A stretch of DNA of 64,000 nt from Euphorbia lathyris (GCF_963576675.1 NC_088914.1:83450441-83514440); one strand, 5' to 3'; positions 35,172 through 44,591 are shown, counted from the first letter of the stretch. A program made the numbers and translations. Notes: generated from the sequence alone by a model not told the origin.

Positions 35172-35261
35172 CTTTCCAAAATAAACACGAATTTTCTTTT
35201 CCTGTCTGGTATCAGAGCCTGGGGGGTATATTTATAGAAAATTCGTGTTTATTTTGGAAAG
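35172..35261. repeat. Centre of the viral palindrome with primer-binding site
   Basis: A perfect 26-base inverted repeat (35172-35197 and 35236-35261) flanks a 38-base spacer. The spacer contains tggtatcagagcc (35207-35219), the initiator tRNA-Met primer site that marks position 1 of caulimovirid genomes. The inverted repeat itself is viral leader sequence, so the two arms meet within the leader. Confidence 0.9.
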
Positions 35262-35405
35262 ATCTTTTGTAAGAATAATTTATTTTCCTGAGTGTTTTTG
35301 CCTAAGCTTGTGTCTGGGTAGTAAGCCAGTGGAAAGGCTGTGAAACCTAGAAAGTGCTTTGGATTGTAAGGAAAATAATTTATTATTGCAAACAATCTTT
35401 TTAAA

Positions 35406-38036
35406 ATGGATGCATTTTTCTGTAGAACTACCTCTACAAATTCTGTATCAACCACTTCTTCTGATTCCAAGAAAATAATAAACAGTGAAGAAATAGTAAT
35501 AGAAGATTTTCAAAAATCAATAGATAATTGGCAAATTCCAAAGAAAGAAAAGGATGAAATTTATGAAACTTCTAAATTTCATTTTTTCAAAACAAATTTT
35601 ACAATTAAGACTGAAGAAAGAGACCTTCAGTTAACAAAACCTTTTGAAACAATAAATCTACTTTCTCAACAGTCTTTGAAAAAACATCGGGATAAAATTT
35701 TTAAATATATCCATATAGGTTTAATCCAAGTCGGAATTAAACCTTTGACCAAAGAAGGACTAGATACCTCCATCCTTGCCATCCTAAGAGATGCTAGATT
35801 CACGAACTTTGGCGATTCCCTATTAAGTTCCGTAGAGTCTAGTCTCTGTACAGGTCCAATATCTTTTGAATGTTATCCCAATTTTACTATCTCCTTAAAT
35901 GATAAAAATATTTTGAAGTCTTTGGTTTTACAAATCAAAACTCACAATTATAGAATGCTTGAAGGGTCAATTCCAGTTGCTTTAATCTATAGAATTCACT
36001 ATAAGGCCATGATGTCCGCCTTTGCCACTAAGGTAAAATTCCATAGTAAGAAGGGTGAAACCATCCTTCTACAAACAGACTTAACCAAGTCAAACACTGT
36101 GATACCCAGATCTATACTTTGGAAGGAAGTTACGCTTCCTGAAGAATGGATATTGGAAGGGGTAAATGAACCTCGACCAGTTAGACCATTAGAGACTCCC
36201 AAACCAAACTCCGAGTTGAAACATATAACTCAGTACCAAGATGGGAAAGTTAAACTTTCATTCCATCGACATTCTACCAGTAGTAGATATTCAGATAATT
36301 CCTCGGTCTCAGATACCATAGACCTAGGAAGAGTTACTAATTTTCCATCTGTTATAAATTTGCCATACTCAAATATGGCAAGACATTCAACTTCTGAGAT
36401 TCCCGATTCTATTTTAAGAGGTGTAAATTTCACCTCAGTGATACCCAGGGTAGTTTATGACAATCCTAATAGAGCAGAGAGTTCTGGAACTCAAGCTCGT
36501 ATTGAGGAGACCCATAATACCCAAAACCAACATGATCAATCTCACATTCCTGAAACGGACTTGCCTACAAGCCCAACGTTTTCAGCCGTCACAGAAAATG
36601 TTTTTAATGAATTGAATGTGATTTCAAGAGAATTTAATATCAACAAACAACTTCTTCATGATGACTTTTATTCAGAAAATAACATTGAAAAAAGGTCATG
36701 GTTTTTTAAAAATTTTATGGATTCCAGAAAAGCAATTCAAAATGAATTTTATGAATTTGTAAATCAAAATCAAGTTCATATTTTGTTTTTTGATTGGTTT
36801 GAAATTTATGCTTCAAAAAATTCCATTGATTATCCTTTTAGAAATTGTGTTAGCCCAATTACCCTTAGAAATAAGGCACCTGAGTGGGAAATGTTAGATA
36901 ATAGGAAAGTTCAATCGACTCATCCACCACTTAGGGGTATAAGGCTAGATCACAATAACCAAAAGGTAGAAGCGATTCCTTATAAGACACCCAGTAATGA
37001 TGACAAAACCAATATTAAAAATATAATTCTCCAAAATAACTATACCAATACAAATTTGAATACAATAGGAAGACAACTAGATAGGATAGAAAAACACCTT
37101 GATAAACAACCTATAGTTTTTGATTCCTCCAAACCCATTACCAAACCTAAGATCCAAAATCCCATTTTTAAACCATATCAAATGACAAATCAAAGTTCAA
37201 AAAATATCCAAGATAGCAAATCTGAATACATTAAAGCCATTCGTGATCAATTAAGTAGGATGACTCCTACGAGTACCAACTCCAACCAAGATTCCGCTCA
37301 AATTATCCCTGATACTCCTCCCCATTCGGCCAGTAAAGTTAATGTCATAACTCAAGACTCTGAAACTGAAAGTCTCATTGAACAATTCCAAGAAGTCACT
37401 CCTGAAATTAATAAACTTCATTGGTCTAGGATTCCACAAGACCGTTTGCAAATCATCCCTGCCCCTGATATCAATACAGCTAAACCTTTATCTCAATCTC
37501 GTTTCAATGCCACCTCTGTCTATGATTGGAACATAGATGGACTCTCTGAGTATGAAATTCTTGGTCTTCTACAACAGATGACCATGGCTGCCAATGCTTA
37601 TAAGACTCAACCTGGTACCCAGGATAGGACAGTTGCTGAACTCCTCATAGTAGGATTTTCGGGGCAACTGAAAGGTTGGTGGGATTACTATCTCACACAA
37701 CAACAGCAAGAAGAAATTTTAGATGCCATTAAGATAGATGAAAATGATGAACCAATCTTTGATGATGATGGTGACCCGATTCAAGATGCCGTAGCCACTC
37801 TAATTCTTACAATTTCTCTTCATTTCATAGGAGATCCCTCCCATTTAAAAGATAAAAATGCTGAACTTTTATCAAATTTGAAGTGTAAAAAACTTAGCGA
37901 TTTCCAATGGTACAAAAATACGTTTTTAACTAGAGTAATGCTTAGAGAAGACTCAAATCAACCCTTTTGGAAAGAAAAGTTTTTGGCTGGCTTACCAACC
38001 CAATTAGGTGAGAAAGTTAGAAACAAAATTAGATAA
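35406..38036 (+). CDS. Viral ORF1: movement protein plus coat-like polyprotein (876 aa)
   Basis: This is one open frame. Residues ~75-215 resemble the caulimovirid/30K movement domain (FKYIHIGLIQVGIKPL, ILRDARFTNFGDSLLSSVE, YRIHYKAM). The middle is long and Ser/Asn/Gln-rich. Residues ~700-876 resemble the caulimovirid coat core (QLKGWWDYYL, WYKNTFLTRVMLRED, FLAGLPTQLGEKV). Movement proteins form or modify channels between plant cells and coat proteins package the DNA. The TAA at 38034-38036 is in frame with ORF2, and translation of the intervening 90 bases shows no further stop. The boundary may therefore be a nonsense mutation or a readthrough site. The start is the first ATG after the leader, about 190 bases past the primer site. 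Confidence 0.8.
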   Translation: MDAFFCRTTSTNSVSTTSSDSKKIINSEEIVIEDFQKSIDNWQIPKKEKDEIYETSKFHFFKTNFTIKTEERDLQLTKPFETINLLSQQSLKKHRDKIFKYIHIGLIQVGIKPLTKEGLDTSILAILRDARFTNFGDSLLSSVESSLCTGPISFECYPNFTISLNDKNILKSLVLQIKTHNYRMLEGSIPVALIYRIHYKAMMSAFATKVKFHSKKGETILLQTDLTKSNTVIPRSILWKEVTLPEEWILEGVNEPRPVRPLETPKPNSELKHITQYQDGKVKLSFHRHSTSSRYSDNSSVSDTIDLGRVTNFPSVINLPYSNMARHSTSEIPDSILRGVNFTSVIPRVVYDNPNRAESSGTQARIEETHNTQNQHDQSHIPETDLPTSPTFSAVTENVFNELNVISREFNINKQLLHDDFYSENNIEKRSWFFKNFMDSRKAIQNEFYEFVNQNQVHILFFDWFEIYASKNSIDYPFRNCVSPITLRNKAPEWEMLDNRKVQSTHPPLRGIRLDHNNQKVEAIPYKTPSNDDKTNIKNIILQNNYTNTNLNTIGRQLDRIEKHLDKQPIVFDSSKPITKPKIQNPIFKPYQMTNQSSKNIQDSKSEYIKAIRDQLSRMTPTSTNSNQDSAQIIPDTPPHSASKVNVITQDSETESLIEQFQEVTPEINKLHWSRIPQDRLQIIPAPDINTAKPLSQSRFNATSVYDWNIDGLSEYEILGLLQQMTMAANAYKTQPGTQDRTVAELLIVGFSGQLKGWWDYYLTQQQQEEILDAIKIDENDEPIFDDDGDPIQDAVATLILTISLHFIGDPSHLKDKNAELLSNLKCKKLSDFQWYKNTFLTRVMLREDSNQPFWKEKFLAGLPTQLGEKVRNKIR

Positions 38037-38126
38037 ACACATGGACACCAAATTCCTTATAACAAATTCACTTACGGTGAGCTGATTAGTCTAACCCAAC
38101 AAGAAGGATTAAAAATTTGCCAAGAA

Positions 38127-41087
38127 ATGAAATTACAAAAACATCTAAAATGGGAACTTAAGAAAACTAGGTCCGAATTAGGAACTTTTTGTAATCAGTT
38201 TGACATCAACATAAGTAAACCCTCAACATCAACTTGCCTAGGAAATTGTAGCAAAAATTCTAGGAGAAATGCTTATAGGAAACCTAAGAAATCAATGAAA
38301 AAATATCAAAAGTCCCAAGATGATTATTATAGAAAAAATCACTATAGGAAACCGAGAAAATACAAACAAAAGAAAACTGAAATTAAGAACAAAGAAAATA
38401 AATTTAGAGATATTACATGTTATAGATGCCATAGAAAGGGACATACATCGAAATTCTGTAAATTCAATAAAAAATTACATGAACTACAACTAGATGATGA
38501 AATAACCAACAAAATCTCCAATCTACTTCTTGATTCCTCTTCCGATACCTCTAGTTCTGATTCTGAAAACCTTTCTTCAATATCCTCTGAAAACAACCAA
38601 GACCTTCAATTAGATGAAATCGTTGCAACTAGCTCTACGAGCTCTTTTGAAATTAATGTTTTAACTAGGGAACAAAGTACGACTTTAGATATCATTAACA
38701 ACACAGGAGACCCAGAACTCAAAAGAGAATTTTTAAATAAACTTTTAAGATCCTTAGACAACCAAGAAGAGAGAAAAGAAGATAAAAAGGTAGAGAAAAC
38801 TTCCATTTTACCCAATACCAGTAAAGGAGCCTACGATCTCACCAAAATTCTAAATAAAAGGAAAAAACCCATCTTAAATGAAAAAACAAGCATTCAAGAA
38901 CTACAAAAGGAAATCAAGGAAATAAAATCTGAGCTTAGAGAACTTAAAGAAAAGCAAAGAAATGATTCTGAATTAATTTTGAAACTTCTTCAAGATACCT
39001 CTGATTCTTCTGATTTTCCTCAAGAAACTGAGATTGGTCAAACCTCTTCCCATGAAATTCAAAATGTTCAAAATGTTGAAAAGATTCCAACTGATTTTCT
39101 CTTTGTTTTACGGGAAATCACTACCCGAAAATATGTTATCAAAATAACTCTTGTTTTTTCAAAAGATTTCCAAATCGATACCATCGCACTTTTTGACACT
39201 GGTGCTGATTTAAATTGTATAGAATCAGGAATTGTTCCAAAAGAGTTTTTAGAGAAAACAAATGAAAGGCTTTCTGCTGCAAATAATTCCAAATTGATTG
39301 TTGATTCAAAAACGGAAGCCTCGATTTTAAATAATGATATTCTCCTAAAAACTTGGTTCGTTTCTGTCAGTGCTATTCAACACAGTGTCATTTTGGGAAC
39401 TCATTTCATGAATCTGATTACTCCTTATAAGATGAAAGCAGATTCAATTTCCTCAAGAACAGAAAATGGAAAATTAAATTTTGAATTTATCGAAAAACCT
39501 CAAACAAGGAATCTCGATTTAATCAAAGCTTGTTCGATTCATGAAAATTCCTTAAATGTTTTAATCAAAGGGAAAACTTACCATCTTCAATCTCTCCAAA
39601 AAGATGTTGTTTTCAAACGGTTTGAAGAACAGATAAATAATCCTTCAATCCAACAGAAAATTTCTGAATTTCAAAACTTGATTGAAAAAGAAATTTGTTC
39701 TGATCTTCCAACTGCCTTTTGGGACAGAAAACAACATATTGTTGACTTGCCTTACGAAATTGATTTTGATGAGAAACAAATTCCAACCAAGGCTAGGCCA
39801 ATTCAAATGAACCAAGAACTTGAGCAATACTGTAGAAAAGAAATTCAGGAATTAGAACAAAATGGTCTAATTTCAAAATCAAGGTCCCCTTGGAGTTGTG
39901 CTGCATTTTATGTCAATAAAAATTCTGAAATAGAGAGAGGAACGCCTAGGTTAGTAATAAATTACAAACCTTTGAATAAGGCGTTGAGATGGATTAGGTA
40001 CCCTATTCCAAATAAAAAAGATCTTTTGCAAAAACTTCATTCTGCTTATGTTTTTTCGAAATTTGACATGAAATCAGGATTTTGGCAAATTCAAATTTCA
40101 AAATCTCATAGGTACAAAACTTCTTTTACTGTTCCTTTTGGTCAGTATGAGTGGAATGTAATGCCTTTTGGTTTGAAAAATGCCCCTTCTGAATTCCAAA
40201 GAATTATGAATGACATTTTCAATGATTATTCAAAATTCTGTATTGTGTACATCGATGATGTTCTTATCTTTTCTAATTCTATTCAAGAACATTTCAAACA
40301 CCTTAAAACCTTTTTCTATGTTGTTAAGAAAAATGGTTTGGTTGTGTCGAAATCGAAAATTTCCTTGTTCCAAACTCGCATCAGGTTCTTAGGACACTAC
40401 ATATCCAAAGGAACTATCACACCAATTGAAAGATCCCTTCAATTTGCACAAAAATTTCCCGATAGGATTCTTGATAAAAATCAATTACAGAGGTTTTTAG
40501 GAAGCCTTAATTATGTTCTTGATTTTTGTCCCAATATCAACAGAATGGCTAAGCCATTACATGATAGACTCAATAAGAATCCTGTCCCATGGACTGAAGA
40601 GCATACTGCTCTTGTTAGAAAAATCAAACAACAGGTCTTAGAGATTCCTTGTCTTCATCTAGCTGATCCTTCCCTACCTAAGGTTGTAGAAACAGATGCC
40701 TCAGACCTAGGTTATGGTGGAATTCTTAAACAAGTTTCCGAGGGTAAAGAACACATAGTTCAATACACCTCTGGACATTGGAATGAATGCCAAAGAAATT
40801 ACTCAACAATTAAAAAAGAAATTTTGAGTATTGTTTTATGTATAAACAAATTTCAAAGTGATTTACTAAATCAAAAATTTCTTTTAAGAATTGATTGCAA
40901 AAGTGCAAAAGAAGTTTTACAAAAGGATGTTAAAAACCTTGCATCAAAACAGATTTTTGCACGATGGCAAGCAATTTTAAGCATTTATGATTTTGATATT
41001 GAGTTTATAAAAGGAGATACAAATTCCATTCCTGACTTCCTAACCCGTGAATTCCTTCAAAATTCCAGCCATGCCGAAGAAAAATAA
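38127..41087 (+). CDS. Viral ORF2: zinc knuckle, protease, reverse transcriptase, RNase H (986 aa)
   Basis: Domains in order: CCHC knuckle at residues ~98-111 (CYRCHRKGHTSKFC); a Ser/Glu-rich linker with a coiled coil (~285-320); aspartic protease at ~354-362 (DTGADLNCI); RT with PRLVINYKPLN, FDMKSGFWQI, MPFGLKNAPSEFQ and the catalytic YIDD at ~708; and RNase H with VETDASDLGYG at ~854. These make the replicase that copies pregenomic RNA to DNA. The frame is the same as ORF1, and in-frame sequence is open back to the ORF1 stop, so the true start may not be this ATG. All catalytic motifs I can see are intact. There is no integrase, consistent with a pararetrovirus. Confidence 0.88.
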   Translation: MKLQKHLKWELKKTRSELGTFCNQFDINISKPSTSTCLGNCSKNSRRNAYRKPKKSMKKYQKSQDDYYRKNHYRKPRKYKQKKTEIKNKENKFRDITCYRCHRKGHTSKFCKFNKKLHELQLDDEITNKISNLLLDSSSDTSSSDSENLSSISSENNQDLQLDEIVATSSTSSFEINVLTREQSTTLDIINNTGDPELKREFLNKLLRSLDNQEERKEDKKVEKTSILPNTSKGAYDLTKILNKRKKPILNEKTSIQELQKEIKEIKSELRELKEKQRNDSELILKLLQDTSDSSDFPQETEIGQTSSHEIQNVQNVEKIPTDFLFVLREITTRKYVIKITLVFSKDFQIDTIALFDTGADLNCIESGIVPKEFLEKTNERLSAANNSKLIVDSKTEASILNNDILLKTWFVSVSAIQHSVILGTHFMNLITPYKMKADSISSRTENGKLNFEFIEKPQTRNLDLIKACSIHENSLNVLIKGKTYHLQSLQKDVVFKRFEEQINNPSIQQKISEFQNLIEKEICSDLPTAFWDRKQHIVDLPYEIDFDEKQIPTKARPIQMNQELEQYCRKEIQELEQNGLISKSRSPWSCAAFYVNKNSEIERGTPRLVINYKPLNKALRWIRYPIPNKKDLLQKLHSAYVFSKFDMKSGFWQIQISKSHRYKTSFTVPFGQYEWNVMPFGLKNAPSEFQRIMNDIFNDYSKFCIVYIDDVLIFSNSIQEHFKHLKTFFYVVKKNGLVVSKSKISLFQTRIRFLGHYISKGTITPIERSLQFAQKFPDRILDKNQLQRFLGSLNYVLDFCPNINRMAKPLHDRLNKNPVPWTEEHTALVRKIKQQVLEIPCLHLADPSLPKVVETDASDLGYGGILKQVSEGKEHIVQYTSGHWNECQRNYSTIKKEILSIVLCINKFQSDLLNQKFLLRIDCKSAKEVLQKDVKNLASKQIFARWQAILSIYDFDIEFIKGDTNSIPDFLTREFLQNSSHAEEK

Positions 41088-42585
41088 AGGAAAAGAAATC
41101 ACTGGGAGAGATTCCACAATCACCGGGAGAGATTCCAACAAAAATTCTGATGAAGATTCAAAAATAAAAACATGGAGAGATGCCGCTCTAAAGAAAGAAT
41201 CAACTCTTGAAGATACCAACCAATCAGGTTTGGACCCTAAAATCCAAAAATGGTTGGCAGAAACATTTGCAAAATCCCCGGAGCTTCAACAAGCTCTAGT
41301 CAAGTATCAGACTCCAAAAGAAGAGATTCCAATTGTTCAAAAACCTGAGAAAGGAGAATCTTCTTCAACAAAAGCCCTTTCTCATGAAATTTCTAAAAAT
41401 GTTTTAAGTTCCCAAATCTCAACTTCCCAAAAATATTTTCATGATACCCAAAAAACAATCTCCAATTCCAATTTTCAAAATTCCCAAGTGGCTTTCACAC
41501 ATGTTGTCCCTTCTCCAATTCCTTCAACTTTTCCAAGTGATTTTATTGTCAAGAATTCATTTCAAAATGTTCTTTCTGTAGAAAAAGGCTTTTATCATGA
41601 AGATCCTCAAGTTTCAATTGAAAAAGCTTTTGGTAAAAATTGGTTTTTCAAATCATGGGACTTAAGCAAGACTTCACGATATTATGAAATGATTCTTACT
41701 GTTACAAATTCTGCTTCTTTCAAACACTTTTACTGGAAATCTGAACACTCAGACCCAGCATATTCCATAGTAAAAATTCACAAGGTTATTTCTCTGATAG
41801 ACTGGAAACACCCACTGTCTGAACCTGTGTATTTTCCTGTGGAATACAAAGAAGAAGAATTTTATGAGACTCCTTTTAATTACTGGGAATACCAACAAGC
41901 CTGGTGGAATGCCCTCCTGATTAATAATGTTGGGAGAAAACATTCTTGGCTTATCTTTTTTGATACCGCTTGCAATCCAGAAAAATTTCCTCTTTGGTTC
42001 CAACAATGGTGGGAACATTGGGGTTGCGTTGAGCAAATCCTCCAAGACAGAATTCTTACTTGTTATAAAAAATTTAAGGCGGGTTACAAACCCAGTGAGG
42101 AGGAAAAAAGGTTCTCTCCCTTGGCTTTATTTTGCATGAAATTTTACTTTGCTTGGGTAGGTGCTTCGAAGGTACAATATGCAGAAAATTATAGAAATTC
42201 ACTGATTCAAAGGAGATTTCTAGTAAGATGGTGGGACAAATTCAAGATTCCTCCTAGTCTCACTGTTGAGAAAATGGATATATGGTTGAAAAATCCTACT
42301 AGAAAATCTGGAGAAATACAGTTCACTGAGAATCGATTCCTTCCACTTTCCAAACAAATACCTGAAAAAACCATTTCTTTGGGACAAGCACAATTTTTGG
42401 CCGAGAAATCCCACTTAGCCTCAAAATTAGCTGCAGCAAAAACCCCTGAAGAGATGACTGCTTTGTTCAGAAAATACCTTCCCCAATCCCAGTCAGACTC
42501 GGACCAGGATGAACCAGCAATTAACTTGAGTGATAATGATTCCGACTATGATCACTTTAGCATGTTTGGTAATTCTGGTTTCTAA
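41047..42585 (+). CDS. Viral ORF3 (512 aa, unknown function)
   Basis: The start overlaps the end of ORF2 by 41 bases in another frame. The N-terminus is basic (MPKKNKGKEI), with ITGRDS repeated in tandem only in this arm. Next come a disordered Ser/Gln-rich stretch, a Trp-rich central region (WEYQQAWWNALL, WFQQWWEHWG, residues ~270-330) and an acidic tail. Petuvirus/florendovirus-like genomes can carry an unassigned ORF at this position. I cannot assign it to the transactivator or any other named family. The frame has stayed open in both arms. Confidence 0.75.
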   Translation: MNSFKIPAMPKKNKGKEITGRDSTITGRDSNKNSDEDSKIKTWRDAALKKESTLEDTNQSGLDPKIQKWLAETFAKSPELQQALVKYQTPKEEIPIVQKPEKGESSSTKALSHEISKNVLSSQISTSQKYFHDTQKTISNSNFQNSQVAFTHVVPSPIPSTFPSDFIVKNSFQNVLSVEKGFYHEDPQVSIEKAFGKNWFFKSWDLSKTSRYYEMILTVTNSASFKHFYWKSEHSDPAYSIVKIHKVISLIDWKHPLSEPVYFPVEYKEEEFYETPFNYWEYQQAWWNALLINNVGRKHSWLIFFDTACNPEKFPLWFQQWWEHWGCVEQILQDRILTCYKKFKAGYKPSEEEKRFSPLALFCMKFYFAWVGASKVQYAENYRNSLIQRRFLVRWWDKFKIPPSLTVEKMDIWLKNPTRKSGEIQFTENRFLPLSKQIPEKTISLGQAQFLAEKSHLASKLAAAKTPEEMTALFRKYLPQSQSDSDQDEPAINLSDNDSDYDHFSMFGNSGF

Positions 42586-42659
42586 AAAAAAAAAAAAAAA
42601 AAGATCCCGCTAAGTTACCTTAAATGGTACTTAGGCAAAACTTAAGGAACAATTACTCC

Positions 42660-42946
42660 CCAAAATCCAAATTTTGAAGATTGCAGATTTTGAAGATTCC
42701 AAAGATTGAAGATTTCTGAAGATTTTTGAAGATTCCAGAAAACTGTGTTCCAATGAAATTATTTGAAGATTCCAACACGTGAGCACTGACAATTTTGCAG
42801 ACAGACATTGCAGCTGGCATGTGGATATACTGTACCAGTACTATTCACAAAGATAAAATTGCCCTTGGTTACTATTCATGATTTCAAAAATACCCCTGGT
42901 TACTATTTATGATTCCAAAAATGCCCTTTGGTTTGCCTATATAAGG
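42660..42946 (+). promoter_or_regulatory. Right-arm viral promoter
   Basis: At least six gaagatt units lie at about 42675-42770, followed by an acacgtg G-box-like site near 42776 and a TATA box, tatataa, at 42938-42944. The pregenomic RNA should start about 30 bases later and run right, away from the viral genes, because the circular genome was linearised here. Control function is inferred from position and motif. Confidence 0.6.
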
Positions 42947-43302
42947 AGGTACCCTCCAACACTACATCCATCCATTTTTCATACATCCATTTTCAAGCAT
43001 TCATTCTACTCTCCATACACCTTCTCTCTCCTTCCAACACTCTCTCTCTTCTCTCCATCATCTCTTCCACTTCCATCCCTACCTTCTACCTTCATCCATA
43101 TACACCACCTTCCTCCTTCATCCATATACACCACCTTCCTCTTTCATCCATATACACCACATTTTCCACCCCAAACCTTAAATTTCTCTCTTGTAATCAA
43201 TTTCAAGAATAATTTGTAATTTCTTTTACGAAGGAAGTTGTATCTCCAGTTTTTTATTCCAAATTTGTAAGTTTTTGATGGTTGGCTACGCCACCTACTT
43301 TT

Positions 43303-43308
43303 AATAAA
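43303..43308 (+). terminator. Viral poly(A) signal, right arm
   Basis: AATAAA lies about 360 bases downstream of the TATA box, a plausible 3' processing signal for caulimovirid transcripts. The open frames across 42878-43219 are low-complexity CT-rich leader and not a gene. Confidence 0.5.
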
Positions 43309-43455
43309 TTTCATATTTCAAGTTTATTTATCTAGATCCTTTCAAATTTTGTGGGATCCCTTACAAAAGTATGCAAGCTTATGGTCTATGATCATAAGTA
43401 GACAGAAACTGGGGGACGCTCAAGTTTGAAAGTTACTATTTTGTTTATTTCATTT

Positions 43456-43719
43456 TCTTACTTATATATATATATATTTATCTATTAGTATTATATTAAA
43501 TATATATACATATATTATATTATATATATATTATATATTAAATTATATATATATATATTATATATATATATATTATATACATATTATCTATATATTATAT
43601 TATATATTATATATTATATATATACATATATATCTATATTTATATTTCATTTCAATATTCTCATCATCATTTTTGTCTTTTCCTGTTTTTTTTCATATTC
43701 CCATTATTATCTTTGTTTT

Positions 43720-43755
<36 letters not shown>
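43456..43755. repeat. TA-repeat tracts at the right end of the viral locus
   Basis: TA-rich DNA at about 43460-43640 and 43722-43755 mirrors the left end. The unique stretch between them (43640-43724) matches the left arm in inverted orientation, so the inverted duplication includes sequence beyond the poly(A) signal. Confidence 0.85.
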
Positions 43756-43756
<1 letters not shown>

Positions 43757-43928
43757 AATAACTTCTATTTTGTTATAAAAAAACTCTCAAACGTTATAAA
43801 TAGGAATAACCTCTATTTCCAACTTGGGCCAGTTATAAATAGGAATAACCTCTCAAATGTTATTTGTTATACACTTTTCAAGTCCCACCTTTAGAAACTA
43901 TGCCTCTATATAGTAATAATTATATATA

Positions 43929-44549
43929 CGGTAAAGTACAAAAAAAAACCCTGTGGTTTCTGACTTTTGCAAACAAAGTCCCGTGTTTTAAAAGCGTACA
44001 AACGGGGGTCTGTGGTATCATCCGTTAACAAAGAATGTATTTTTTATGGATGCCGTTAAGTTGGGCTGACCTGTCACTTTGACTGAAAATTGCACCAAGG
44101 GCAATTATCTGGCTTGGAAAATTTTACTTGACAAATTTAGTTCAGTGCACAGAAAATTGAGAAAGAACTTTCCCAAGCATCAATAGCAATCCAACAAAGC
44201 CTACCAACTCAATACTTAGAACCATTATAAATACTTAAAGACATACCACAATGAACTGCAATCCTGGAAATTTTGAACCAGAGGCTGTATAGACCAAAAA
44301 AGAAGAGGATGAGCGAATTTGGGGGATGGAATTTCTCAAGCATTTTATACCGCAATTGGGATGCGAAAGGACGAAATTGCCCTTGGTGCAATTTTCAGTC
44401 AAAGTGCCAGGTCAACCCAACTTAACGGTATCCATAAAAAATCTCTTATTTGTTAATGGCTGGTACCACAGACCCCCGTTTGTACGCTTTTAAAACACGG
44501 GACTTTGTTTGCAAAAGTCGAAAACCACAAGGTTTTTTTTATACTTTAC

Positions 44550-44551
<2 letters not shown>
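43929..44551. mobile_element. MULE-type MITE nested in the pogo remnant
   Basis: Terminal inverted repeats of about 170 bases begin ggtaaagtacaaaaaaaacc on the left and are mirrored on the right. They include aaacaaagtcccgtgtttt and cgtacaaacgggggtctg. A 9-bp target duplication, ttatatata, flanks it (43920-43928 and 44552-44560). No transposase is encoded. Confidence 0.78.

Positions 44552-44591
<40 letters not shown>

Larger units (their letters stand above)
30132..43724. mobile_element. Endogenous pararetrovirus (Caulimoviridae) in inverted duplication
   Basis: Two copies of one viral sequence face away from each other: the left arm (30132-35197) reads on minus and the right arm (35236-43724) on plus. 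The encoded order (movement, coat-like, zinc knuckle, protease, RT, RNase H, then an unknown ORF) plus a tRNA-Met primer site and no LTRs or integrase identifies a caulimovirid. Layout and TA-repeat context are closest to petuviruses/florendoviruses. From primer site to right edge is about 8.2-8.5 kb, a normal genome size. Arms are nearly identical where both exist. The left arm lacks most of ORF1 and has two deletions in pol. The two outer promoters point outward, and the ORF1/ORF2 boundary carries a stop in both arms. I therefore see no intact viral genome. Confidence 0.85.

Noticed and set aside
35150..35200. Leader-to-coat junction as a spliced viral RNA copied into DNA
   Set aside because: No GT donor or AG acceptor lies at the boundary; a 10-base homology explains the join better.
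42878..43219. 113-codon frame in the right viral arm and its mirror in the left arm (30633-30947)
   Set aside because: It spans the promoter and CT-rich leader; the peptide is Pro/Ser/His low complexity and crosses the TATA box.
35207..43440. A complete, potentially active virus in the right arm
   Set aside because: A stop separates ORF1 from ORF2, the promoter lies downstream of the genes in this linear order, and no tandem second copy in the same orientation exists from which a full-length transcript could arise.
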